NCBI GenBank assembly: GCA_964589725.1
Contig: CAZPUJ010000409.1
Coordinates: 1-5,001 of the forward strand
Direction of reading: 5' to 3'
Source of the DNA: CAYSHJ01 sp964589725
GTDB taxonomy: Bacteria > Planctomycetota > Planctomycetia > Planctomycetales > Planctomycetaceae
Length of the DNA: 5,001 bases
Made by a program: the position numbers and the translations under genes
Shown here: positions 1-5,001 of the stretch, piece after piece
How positions within the stretch are numbered: the stretch's first letter is position 1
How the letters are laid out: each line of letters opens with the position of its first letter
Notes under the pieces: generated by a model
What the model was told of the DNA's origin: nothing
What the model saw: the letters and a program-made list of their open reading frames with translations, nothing else
Databases searched by the model: none

Positions 1-739
1 GCAGCCAATGCACTCGGCGGTCGCGCTGAGCGGCCAGATCGTGCGCCCAAAACAGAGCGATGAACTCGCCCGGCTGCGAGGTCGCACACAATCGCTGGTC
101 CCAATAGTACAGCGTGTGCTCCGGATGCTGAGCGACCCGCCACGGCGGATCGAACGTCTCGCCGCCGTCTCGCGAAATCAGCAACCAGGCGGCATGTCGA
201 GCCGGCTGCGGATCGTCAAACTCCTTAAAGCTCTCAAACGCGAACGCCAAGTTTCCGTCGGACCATTGCACCGGCGGTCCTGTCATCGCACAGCCGGTCA
301 GGCCCGGCGTCGGCAGTTCGCGCCACGAACTCCACGTCAACCCGTCATCGCGCGACACGGCCATCAGTTGCCGGCTGTGGAGAATGCCTTCCGTCACGGG
401 ATCGAACAGCGGCCGGTCTCGATCGCTGCGATCGAACCAGGTCGCGAACAGCAGCAATTGCCCCGGAGCCGCCTCGACCATCTCAGCTCCCGCCAGCGAA
501 CCAGGAATCCCGTGGACAGCCGTTTCAAAACGAAACGGGATGTCGCTCCAAGTGCGACCGGCGTCTGTGGACCGGCACAATCGAATGTTGTTGCCCGGCG
601 CGTGCTTTCCCGCGCCCAATTGGAATCCGGCCAGAAATGTGCCCGACCGCAGCGGACACAGCGCGGTGAAGTACGAAATCCGCTCACTGTCCGGCCGTCG
701 AGTCGCGTCCGAGATCAAGCCACGTGCTTCAAGTTTCAT
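1..739 (-). CDS. Asp-box (BNR repeat) sialidase-superfamily protein, C-terminus cut by the window edge
   Basis: The reading frame opens at ATG 739 and runs off the left edge, giving 246 visible residues. Three Asp-box motifs (S-x-D-x-G-x-T-W/F) are seen: STDAGRTW at residues 57-64, SRDDGLTW at 129-136 and SRDGGETF at 189-196. Their 60-72 residue spacing fits successive blades of a six-bladed sialidase-type beta-propeller. The start is supported by a strong GGAGGAG site 5 nt upstream. There is no signal peptide: the N-terminus MKLEARGLIS is short, charged and not followed by a hydrophobic stretch, so the protein looks cytoplasmic. I see no FRIP (Arg-Ile-Pro) motif typical of true sialidases ahead of the first Asp box, so glycosidase activity on sialic acid is unproven. 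Such proteins are commonly labelled exo-alpha-sialidase by homology. It is the last visible gene of the aldolase-dehydrogenase-M24 cluster, 34 nt after the M24 gene. Family assignment is firm, substrate is not. Confidence 0.85.
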   Translation of the reverse strand, partial: MKLEARGLISDATRRPDSERISYFTALCPLRSGTFLAGFQLGAGKHAPGNNIRLCRSTDAGRTWSDIPFRFETAVHGIPGSLAGAEMVEAAPGQLLLFATWFDRSDRDRPLFDPVTEGILHSRQLMAVSRDDGLTWSSWRELPTPGLTGCAMTGPPVQWSDGNLAFAFESFKEFDDPQPARHAAWLLISRDGGETFDPPWRVAQHPEHTLYYWDQRLCATSQPGEFIALFWAHDLAAQRDRRVHWL

Positions 740-744
740 GTTGG

Positions 745-751
745 CTCCTCC
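745..751 (-). promoter_or_regulatory. Strong Shine-Dalgarno site for the Asp-box protein
   Basis: On the minus strand the sequence GGAGGAG lies 5 nt before ATG 739. It is the best ribosome-binding site in the window and fixes this start. It sits in the 34-nt gap after the M24 stop codon. I see no convincing promoter in that gap, so read-through from the cluster upstream is likely. Confidence 0.8.
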
Positions 752-773
752 GCGTAGGGGAACTCGCCAGAGT

Positions 774-1919
774 TCAGTCGATGGGGTGACGAGACCGGCT
801 GACGTCTGGCGAACTCAGCGACGAAAGGTCGGTGCTGAAGTTGCTCAACCGCTCAACGCCCAATTCGTTGACCAGATAAATCTCCTCGATCCGCAACCCG
901 GCTTGCAGGTCAGGACCATACAGTCCGGGCTCGGCTGTTACCACGTCACCGACTTGCAACACGTCGTCCCAGTCCGGATTCAATCGTGGGGTTTCGTGAG
1001 GACTCAAACCGATGCCGTGGCCTAGATGATGTGAGAAGCTCCAACCACGAAAGCCGTCGAGCATTTCGTGAGCCGTTTGAAAGAGCTGCCGACAACTGAC
1101 TCCCGGCCGCGCGGTTTGCTCGACGAGACGAATGACCTCCAAGATGCGTTCCCGCGCGGTCAGTTGAACGTCCGACGGTTTGCCGCCGACAACGAATGTG
1201 CGGCACATGTCGCTGCGGTAGTCGCGGACGACGACGGAAAGATCGAGGATCGCCGTTTCGCCGAGTTCCGGACGCCGCGCGCGCGGCGCGCTGCCGACCG
1301 ATCCGATTTGAAAATCATTGCCGAACTCACCGACAATCTCTCCGGCCGCGGCCGTTGCCGCCGCGAACATCCCAGCCGCGAGTTCAACTTCGGTCAGTTT
1401 GGTGCTCACGTTGTCTCGCGCGTGCTGATACGCGGCCTCGGTGGCAGCGATCGCGCGACGTAGCAACGCGACTTCGTCCGAGCGCTTTCGCCGTCGCATC
1501 GTCATGAGCGACTCTTGAATGGCCACCCAGCGAGCAGTTGGGCACAAGCCGATTGGCACCGCGCTGTCGCAACCCAACCGCGCGTGCCGAGACAGTCGCG
1601 TCTGCAACACGTCGCAAGCCGCTTCGAGTTGGTCATCGACCAACGTGCAGCACCGATTCGATGCGAACACCTCGACGTCGTCCGCCGCAACGGACTGCTC
1701 GACCGGCAACGGCGCGGCGAGCGTTGTTCGGCCGTTCGTCTCGATCAGCGCGGCCATCGAGAACACAGATCGCTGACGATAACCGGTGAAGTAATAGACA
1801 TGGCGCCGGTCAAGAATCAGCGCGGCATCGAGCTTCAGCCGCTCAAGATGCCGCCGAAGTTCGTCTTGCCGATCTCGGCAGCCTTCGAGGGTCAGTCCCA
1901 AATTGTCGGCGAATGACAT
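774..1919 (-). CDS. M24-family metallopeptidase (Xaa-Pro aminopeptidase/creatinase fold)
   Basis: The protein is 381 residues from ATG 1919; an in-frame GTG one codon earlier (1922) would add one residue, and residue numbers here count from that GTG. It has a creatinase-like N-terminal domain (about 15-145) followed by the pita-bread M24 domain (about 150-365). All five expected metal ligands are visible: D227 (ILDLS), D238 (RSDMCRTF), H302 (GHGIGL), E331 (AEPGLY) and E346 (RIEE). The downstream conserved His of GHGIGLSPHE is H309. Aminopeptidase P enzymes use this dinuclear metal site to release N-terminal residues before proline; creatinase uses the same fold without metal. Full metal ligation favours a hydrolase, and a cytoplasmic one since no signal peptide is seen. 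The substrate-binding His usually found about 15-20 residues before the first Asp ligand is not visible: residues 205-222 are rich in Arg (SAPRARRPE). A short Ser-rich tail ends the protein. ATG 1919 is preferred because GGTGA lies 4 nt upstream and overlaps the preceding stop codon. Confidence 0.88.
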   Translation of the reverse strand: MSFADNLGLTLEGCRDRQDELRRHLERLKLDAALILDRRHVYYFTGYRQRSVFSMAALIETNGRTTLAAPLPVEQSVAADDVEVFASNRCCTLVDDQLEAACDVLQTRLSRHARLGCDSAVPIGLCPTARWVAIQESLMTMRRRKRSDEVALLRRAIAATEAAYQHARDNVSTKLTEVELAAGMFAAATAAAGEIVGEFGNDFQIGSVGSAPRARRPELGETAILDLSVVVRDYRSDMCRTFVVGGKPSDVQLTARERILEVIRLVEQTARPGVSCRQLFQTAHEMLDGFRGWSFSHHLGHGIGLSPHETPRLNPDWDDVLQVGDVVTAEPGLYGPDLQAGLRIEEIYLVNELGVERLSNFSTDLSSLSSPDVSRSRHPID

Positions 1920-1923
1920 CACA

Positions 1924-1928
1924 TCACC
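1924..1928 (-). promoter_or_regulatory. Ribosome-binding site overlapping the dehydrogenase stop codon
   Basis: The minus strand reads GGTGA at 1928-1924, which contains the TGA stop (1926-1924) of the oxidoreductase gene and stands 4 nt before ATG 1919 of the M24 gene. This arrangement suggests translational coupling. The match to the anti-Shine-Dalgarno consensus is partial. Confidence 0.5.
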
Positions 1929-2922
1929 ATGCGGTCCAGCCGCTTTTTTCCGCGCTCTCCAGCGCTGCGAGATTCACTCGCAAAGTCTGCAATCCTTCTT
2001 CGAGCGAGCACACGAAGGACGTCCGCTGCTCAACGGCGTCCAGAAATGCGTGAGCTTGCCGGATGAACAAAGTATCGCGTTCGAGCGGTGCGATCGACTC
2101 GTCATGCCATTCGCCGCTGGGAACTGTCATCCAGCGCCAGCGATTCTCGTGGAACTCGCAACGGGCGGTGCCTCGTTCGCAGATCACGGTGATCGTCGCT
2201 TCGTTCGGAGCTTGATGCTGGTTGAGACTGTAACTGGCCAGCGTGTCTCCATGTCGAGCGAGCAGATGCACAGTGTCCTCAACTTCGACGCCCTCGAGAA
2301 CTTGATGAGCGGCATCAGCCACCAGTCGATTGACCGGACCGAGAAGCCACTCGCCAGCGTTGATGATGTGTGTGAGGGCGTCTTGAATCGCTCCGCCGCC
2401 GGTCGCTCGGTCGTTGTAGTAAATCGTGCGATACGCTGGTCGATACGTGGGGAAGTGCTGGCCCGCGATGGCGACGAGTTCGACGGGCCGGCCGAAGCGT
2501 CCGTCGACGATCGCCTGTCGCATCGCTCTCAACAACGGATTCTGTCGCATCACGTAGGCGACTCCCGCCGTGAGGCTGCGTTCGCGCACCGTCTGCAACA
2601 AACGGTCAATGCCACTACAACTCGTGCTGAGCGGCTTCTCGACGAGAATGTGAACGCCCTGCTCGGCCAGTTGAGTCGCCATCGGGACGTGCCACGGAGC
2701 GGGCGTGCAAACGACGGCGACATCGTGCGGATCGGCCAAAGCTGCATCGAGATCAGCAAACGCCTGCGTCACTCCGTAACGATCGGCAATCGTCCGCCGC
2801 AACTCGGCGTTGATCTCGACGAAGGTGAGCTCTGCTCGGCCCGTGGATTGAAAACACCGCAAGTGCCGCTCGCCGATCGAGCCGACACCGATCACCAAAA
2901 CTTTGTGACGACGGTCTGACAT
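1924..2922 (-). CDS. Gfo/Idh/MocA-family NAD(P)-dependent oxidoreductase
   Basis: The 332-residue length is usual for the family. The N-terminal Rossmann fold begins at residue 7 with KVLVIGVGSIGERH (GxGxxG at 12-17). E36 at the end of the second strand (FVEIN) suggests a preference for NAD over NADP. CTPAPWH at 72-78 and the signature EKPLS at 95-99 follow, with the expected catalytic Lys at K96. The C-terminal domain carries GGGAIQDALTH at 175-185, giving D181 and H185, which with K96 form the family's usual catalytic set. Members oxidise or reduce sugars, inositols, sugar acids and related alcohols in the cytoplasm; the substrate is not readable here. The frame stays open upstream to 3090, but ATG 2922 places the Rossmann motif at the N-terminus as expected, and the longer version would run deep into the aldolase gene. 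The start lies 2 nt after the aldolase stop (2925) with only a weak ribosome-binding site, consistent with coupling. Confidence 0.92.
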   Translation of the reverse strand: MSDRRHKVLVIGVGSIGERHLRCFQSTGRAELTFVEINAELRRTIADRYGVTQAFADLDAALADPHDVAVVCTPAPWHVPMATQLAEQGVHILVEKPLSTSCSGIDRLLQTVRERSLTAGVAYVMRQNPLLRAMRQAIVDGRFGRPVELVAIAGQHFPTYRPAYRTIYYNDRATGGGAIQDALTHIINAGEWLLGPVNRLVADAAHQVLEGVEVEDTVHLLARHGDTLASYSLNQHQAPNEATITVICERGTARCEFHENRWRWMTVPSGEWHDESIAPLERDTLFIRQAHAFLDAVEQRTSFVCSLEEGLQTLRVNLAALESAEKSGWTAW

Positions 2923-2924
2923 GC

Positions 2925-3719
2925 TCAACTCAGCCGATTGTCGAACGTGAAACCAAGCGATCCGAAGTTGCGTTGCATCGTTTCCAGACCTTGCTTGACG
3001 AAGATGATGTCCGCGCCGTGAGCGATGAACTTTGCGCCCAGGTCGAGCAATTGCTTCGTCCGCTCGACGGATCCGCTGGGCATGCCCCAATGCTTGCCGT
3101 GTTTCTTCGTGGCCTCATTGATGCGGCGCATCGCGTCGTTGACCAGCGGGTGCTCGAACTGGCCGGGGATGCCGCTGATGACGGTGAAGTCGGCGGGACC
3201 AAGGAAGATCACGTCGACGCCCTCGACGGCCGCCATCTCGTCGACGTGAGTCAACGATTCTTGGTCTTCAATCTGAATCACGACAAAGGTCTGCTCGTTG
3301 GCTTCGCGGATGTAATCGGCCATCGGCATGGTGCAGTACGGCATATCCGGGTTGCCGCCGTCGAAACCGCGTCGGCCGAGCGGAGCGAACTTCGACCACT
3401 TCACGACCTCGCGAGCTTCCGTCGCGTTCTCACAGCGCGGGTACATGATGCCCGTCGCTCCCGCCTCGAACAGCCGGCCCATGCGCATGAATTCGCCCTT
3501 TGCCGGACGAGCCATGATGTCGGTGCTGCCGACTCGCGCGGCGCGCATCAGGCCAGTCGCGGTCTCAACGCTGTAGCCGTGATGCTCCAAGTCCATCCAC
3601 AGACCGTCGAAGCCCATCAGGCCGGCCAGTTCGTACGCCGATGGATCGGTGAAGTGCAGCGTGGTGACGAGCACCGGCTCGTTGCGTTTCAGTTTTGCTT
3701 TGATCTTACTGGTTCGCAT
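2925..3719 (-). CDS. HpcH/HpaI-family class II (metal-dependent) aldolase
   Basis: From ATG 3719 the protein is 264 residues, normal for this TIM-barrel family, whose members cleave 2-keto-3-deoxy sugar acids or 4-hydroxy-2-oxo acids to pyruvate plus an aldehyde. Visible family positions are WMDLEH at 41-46 (D43, E45 and the presumed base H46), MARPAKG with R71 (pyruvate carboxylate binding in HpaI), EAGATGIMYPRCEN at 85-98, FAPLGRRGFDG at 111-121, IQIED with metal ligand E151, and GPADF with metal ligand D177. The active-site set therefore looks complete. A GTG at 3770 would add 17 residues (a Lys/Arg-rich MGSRLIED-type extension), but it lies inside a hairpin and family alignment begins near MRTSKIKAKL, so ATG 3719 is chosen. 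The ribosome-binding site is weak and A-rich. It is the first gene of the four-gene cluster. Candidate substrates are 2-keto-3-deoxy-gluconate, -rhamnonate or -glucarate type acids; I cannot choose between them. Confidence 0.9.
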   Translation of the reverse strand: MRTSKIKAKLKRNEPVLVTTLHFTDPSAYELAGLMGFDGLWMDLEHHGYSVETATGLMRAARVGSTDIMARPAKGEFMRMGRLFEAGATGIMYPRCENATEAREVVKWSKFAPLGRRGFDGGNPDMPYCTMPMADYIREANEQTFVVIQIEDQESLTHVDEMAAVEGVDVIFLGPADFTVISGIPGQFEHPLVNDAMRRINEATKKHGKHWGMPSGSVERTKQLLDLGAKFIAHGADIIFVKQGLETMQRNFGSLGFTFDNRLS

Positions 3720-3766
3720 GAGTTTCTTTCGTAGTCGTTCGGGTAAGTCCTCAATCAAGCGACTCC

Positions 3767-3787
3767 CCACTGAGCTTGTCTCAGTGG
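3767..3787. repeat. Hairpin 1 of an intergenic palindrome cluster
   Basis: This is a perfect 8-bp inverted repeat: CCACTGAG at 3767-3774 and its complement CTCAGTGG at 3780-3787, with a 5-nt loop. It lies in the leader upstream of the aldolase start (3719), covers the rejected GTG start at 3770, and is separated by 4 nt from the next palindrome. No T-run follows on the minus strand, so it is not a standard terminator. It may be part of a dispersed intergenic repeat (inference). Confidence 0.7.
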
Positions 3788-3791
3788 CTCG

Positions 3792-3850
3792 CGGGTTTCT
3801 GCATTACTTTAACGCCACTCGAAATGTCTGCCTCGTAGTGCAGAAACCCG
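3792..3850. repeat. Hairpin 2: long inverted repeat with 16-nt arms
   Basis: Arms at 3792-3807 (starting CGGGTTTCTGCA) and 3835-3850 (ending TGCAGAAACCCG) are complementary at 15 of 16 positions and enclose 27 nt. The single imperfect position (3804/3838) is a G-U wobble in plus-strand RNA but an A-C mismatch in minus-strand RNA, so the fold is best in plus-strand transcripts or as DNA. It lies between the AstE-like gene and the aldolase gene. Possible roles are mRNA protection, attenuation or a mobile palindromic repeat; none is proven. Confidence 0.75.
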
Positions 3851-3854
3851 TAAA

Positions 3855-3875
3855 CCGCCGACGCAAGGTCGGCGG
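3855..3875 (-). terminator. Hairpin 3: GC-rich stem after the AstE-like gene, weak terminator candidate
   Basis: A perfect 8-bp GC-rich inverted repeat (CCGCCGAC at 3855-3862 with GTCGGCGG at 3868-3875, 5-nt loop) begins 18 nt past the stop codon of the AstE-like gene. On the minus strand the stem is followed by TTTA only, which is too short for a confident intrinsic terminator. Position favours a transcription-end or 3'-stabilising role. It could equally be a unit of the adjoining palindrome cluster. Confidence 0.45.
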
Positions 3876-3892
3876 GGACGCTTGTTTGAGGG

Positions 3893-4795
3893 TTAGTGTT
3901 CGCTGTCCGTTTCGAGGATGACTCCCAAGCTTTCCCCTTGAGAGACGCTGGCGAATGTGTGAAGCACCAGCACGATTCCGTCGTGCGCTGCCGCGACCGA
4001 CTCGACATACTGACCGAGCGGATCGCTGACCGTGCCGAACCGCCCGCCACGACGAACTCGCTGGCCCAGCGCCACGGCAGGTACAAAAAAACCTTCGATC
4101 GGCGACGGATGATTGATCTGCAAGAAGCCGGAGTTGGGCCGCGAGTCCTCGACCACCAGAACCTCGTGCGCTGGCAAGACAACTTCGCCGTCGATGATCT
4201 GCAGATCAACCAGCACATTCAAGCAGCCGCGAACATATGCCTCGACGCCGCGCGGATCGCAGCCGCCTCCGCCGAGATACTCGCAATAGATCGCCGGCAC
4301 GTTCGCGTCACGAGCCACGGAGAGCGACCGGCCGTCGAGACTCGGTTCCGTTCCCCAGACGATCGGCAAGCCGAAACATCTTGCCATTCGCCGTTGGCGT
4401 TCGAGTACATCGGGTCGTGAATGCAGCATGTAACCAGCGAGCGGCAAGACCTGCAGTCGCGTCCCGCCGGCGTGCAGATCGATGTAGTAATCGGCCGAGC
4501 GAATCAACTCCGACAGCGCGTGAGCGACGCGCTCCGTGAGGGAGCCGTCTGGCTTCCCGGGACATGTCCGGGCCAGATCGAGTCCGTCTCCCGCCGTCCG
4601 TTGCCCCAAGCGAAACGCTGGCTCGTTGACGACGGGTACGAGCGTTACTCGCCCGCGCAGTGCGCGATTCGATAGCCCGCCGATCAACTGACGGATCGCC
4701 GCCATCGGCTCAAACTCATCTCCGTGGACGCCTCCCGTGACCAGCACATGTGGGCCAGCCGCCCACTCGCCGAGGCATCGAGTTGCTAACTGCAC
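3893..4795 (-). CDS. Succinylglutamate desuccinylase/aspartoacylase-family zinc hydrolase
   Basis: The protein is 300 residues from GTG 4795. GGVHGDEFE at 21-29 supplies zinc ligands H24 and E27, and DLHAGG at 106-111 supplies the third ligand H108. Other family positions are N57-EPA, R66, DLARTCPG at 73-80 (R76) and YCEYLGG with probable catalytic E172 at 170-176. The C-terminal 80 residues form the expected beta-barrel-like domain (around DGIVLVLHTFASVSQGESLG at 272-291). The family removes acyl groups from N-acyl amino acids or related compounds in the cytoplasm. The usual DLNR motif reads DLAR here, so the substrate-binding Asn is replaced by Ala at residue 75; this may mark a subfamily with another substrate. 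GTG is supported by AAGGA 6 nt upstream and by the HGDE motif falling near the N-terminus. The frame remains open to the right edge, but that part is group II intron RNA. The gene stands alone between the intron and the hairpin cluster. Confidence 0.87.
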   Translation of the reverse strand: MQLATRCLGEWAAGPHVLVTGGVHGDEFEPMAAIRQLIGGLSNRALRGRVTLVPVVNEPAFRLGQRTAGDGLDLARTCPGKPDGSLTERVAHALSELIRSADYYIDLHAGGTRLQVLPLAGYMLHSRPDVLERQRRMARCFGLPIVWGTEPSLDGRSLSVARDANVPAIYCEYLGGGGCDPRGVEAYVRGCLNVLVDLQIIDGEVVLPAHEVLVVEDSRPNSGFLQINHPSPIEGFFVPAVALGQRVRRGGRFGTVSDPLGQYVESVAAAHDGIVLVLHTFASVSQGESLGVILETDSEH

Positions 4796-4801
4796 GAGTC
4801 G

Positions 4802-4806
4802 TCCTT
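4802..4806 (-). promoter_or_regulatory. Shine-Dalgarno site for the AstE-like gene
   Basis: AAGGA on the minus strand lies 6 nt before GTG 4795 and decides the start. It is located in the short 3' exon segment between the intron end and the gene, so ribosome loading should not depend on the intron itself. Confidence 0.65.
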
Positions 4807-4811
4807 CAGGC

Positions 4812-4861
4812 TCTGGACAAGCGGTAGCCCTGGCCCTCGTGGCCAGATTCTGGACAAGCGG
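4812..4861. repeat. Two 13-bp direct repeats around a small hairpin, adjoining the intron 3' end
   Basis: TCTGGACAAGCGG occurs exactly at 4812-4824 and again at 4849-4861, a 37-bp period. Between them CTGGCC (4830-4835) and GGCCAG (4841-4846) form a 6-bp stem with a 5-nt loop. On the minus strand the second copy begins at the first predicted base of the 3' exon. The pattern looks like a piece of a short repeat family that the intron entered, but this is inference. No promoter is convincing in these 66 nt. Confidence 0.7.
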
Positions 4862-4905
4862 ATAGGGGTAGGAAGGACCGATTGAGTTCGGTCCCCCCTC
4901 CCTCC
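4862..4905 (-). ncRNA. Group II intron domain VI with bulged branch-point adenosine
   Basis: On the minus strand ACCG (4892-4889) pairs with CGGT (4880-4877), six G (4898-4893) pair with CCTTCC (4876-4871) including two G-U pairs, A4899 pairs with T4870, and GGG (4902-4900) pairs with CCC (4868-4866). This leaves A4869 unpaired as the branch point. The 8-nt loop is 4888-4881. Seven nucleotides (CCCCTAT) separate the branch A from the predicted splice site at 4862/4861, as in known introns. Confidence 0.85.
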
Positions 4906-4938
4906 GAACCGGACGGGCGGATTTCCCGCATCCGGCTC
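4906..4938 (-). ncRNA. Group II intron domain V
   Basis: The minus strand forms an 8-bp basal helix, GAGCCGGA (4938-4931) with TCCGGTTC (4913-4906). It contains the AGC catalytic triad at 4937-4935, a two-nucleotide CG-type bulge near 4915-4914, and a 4-bp apical stem (GCGG 4929-4926 with CCGC 4920-4917) capped by GAAAT. The size, 33 nt, is within one of the usual 34. Domain V binds the catalytic metal ions for splicing. One deviation is C rather than A at 4916, opposite T4930. Confidence 0.9.
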
Positions 4939-5001
4939 TCCGGTTGATAGTGTTACCTCGGTGAGGATTGGCAGACTCGGGTATGGGCTGCTCCCAGGCT
5001 G

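Larger units (their letters stand above)
4862..5001 (-). mobile_element. Group II intron, 3' terminal part (domain IV remnant to domain VI)
   Basis: The minus strand carries a canonical domain V and domain VI (listed separately) ending in AT at 4863-4862, the usual AY-type 3' end. The segment 5001-4939 would be the distal end of domain IV, downstream of a possible maturase/reverse-transcriptase gene. The intron's 5' end and any such gene lie beyond the right edge, so intactness and mobility cannot be judged. The intron has the same orientation as the genes and ends 66 nt before the AstE-like start. Two frames through it are open to the edge but are the familiar spurious peptides read from domain V (for example GEPDAGNPPVRFGGRG), not proteins. 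Confidence 0.88.

Noticed and set aside
8..757. Plus-strand open frame of 249 codons opposite the Asp-box gene
   Set aside because: The minus-strand frame has three Asp boxes and a strong ribosome-binding site; the plus-strand product is Arg/Gln-rich with no recognisable domain.
1903..2919. Plus-strand open frame of 338 codons opposite the oxidoreductase gene
   Set aside because: It is an antisense shadow in GC-rich DNA. The minus strand has clear Gfo/Idh/MocA motifs, while the plus-strand product has low-complexity Arg/Ala/Ser composition and no motif.
2923..3090. 56-residue N-terminal extension of the oxidoreductase
   Set aside because: It overlaps the aldolase gene in another frame, and the Rossmann GxGxxG motif should sit near the N-terminus, as it does from ATG 2922.
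2973..3734. Plus-strand open frame of 253 codons opposite the aldolase gene
   Set aside because: It mirrors the conserved aldolase codons and contains no independent motif or ribosome-binding site that I can see.
3720..3766. Possible minus-strand promoter before the aldolase
   Set aside because: A TTGATT-like hexamer is present, but no matching -10 element at proper spacing could be supported.
3720..3770. GTG start at 3770 for the aldolase, adding 17 residues
   Set aside because: The codon lies within hairpin 1, lacks a ribosome-binding site, and the extra residues precede the usual family N-terminus.
3767..3875. CRISPR array
   Set aside because: The repeats are inverted rather than direct, differ from one another, and there are no regular spacers.
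4796..5001. N-terminal extension of the AstE-like reading frame, open to the right edge, plus a second open frame through the same stretch
   Set aside because: The translation crosses group II intron domains V and VI and gives peptides typical of intron RNA read as protein. The HGDE zinc motif and the AAGGA site both support GTG 4795.

Overview
The window is GC-rich and coding-dense, and every gene I can support lies on the minus strand, so transcription runs from high to low coordinates. The gene content (an Asp-box 'sialidase-like' protein, a Gfo/Idh/MocA oxidoreductase, an HpcH/HpaI aldolase, a divergent M24 peptidase, an AstE/aspartoacylase-like enzyme, and palindromic intergenic repeats) resembles environmental Planctomycetota. 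That is a judgement from gene style; there is no rRNA or other marker to prove it.

In transcription order from the right edge, positions 5001-4862 are the 3' end of a group II intron, recognised from a clear domain V hairpin and a domain VI hairpin with a bulged branch-point A. Any maturase/reverse-transcriptase gene would lie outside the window. The 3' exon starts at about 4861 with a 13-bp sequence that is repeated 37 bp further on. 66 nt after the intron comes a GTG-started succinylglutamate desuccinylase/aspartoacylase-family gene (4795-3893). A 173-nt intergenic gap follows (3892-3720), and about 109 nt of it (3875-3767) is three back-to-back hairpins.

Below the gap is a tight four-gene cluster: an HpcH/HpaI-type aldolase (3719-2925), a Gfo/Idh/MocA dehydrogenase (2922-1924), an M24 metallopeptidase-fold protein (1919-774), and an Asp-box protein (739 to the left edge, truncated). 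The junctions are 2 nt, 4 nt and 34 nt, with a ribosome-binding site overlapping a stop codon at the second. This is operon architecture.

The probable theme is breakdown of a sugar-derived or acylated substrate: oxidation by the dehydrogenase, retro-aldol cleavage of a 2-keto-3-deoxy acid by the aldolase, and hydrolysis by the M24 protein. The Asp-box protein shows no signal peptide, so an extracellular sialidase role is doubtful. The substrate cannot be read from the sequence. The most notable items are the group II intron 3' terminus placed just upstream of a gene, the direct repeat starting exactly at its splice junction, the triple-hairpin cassette, and unusual residues in the M24 and AstE-like proteins.
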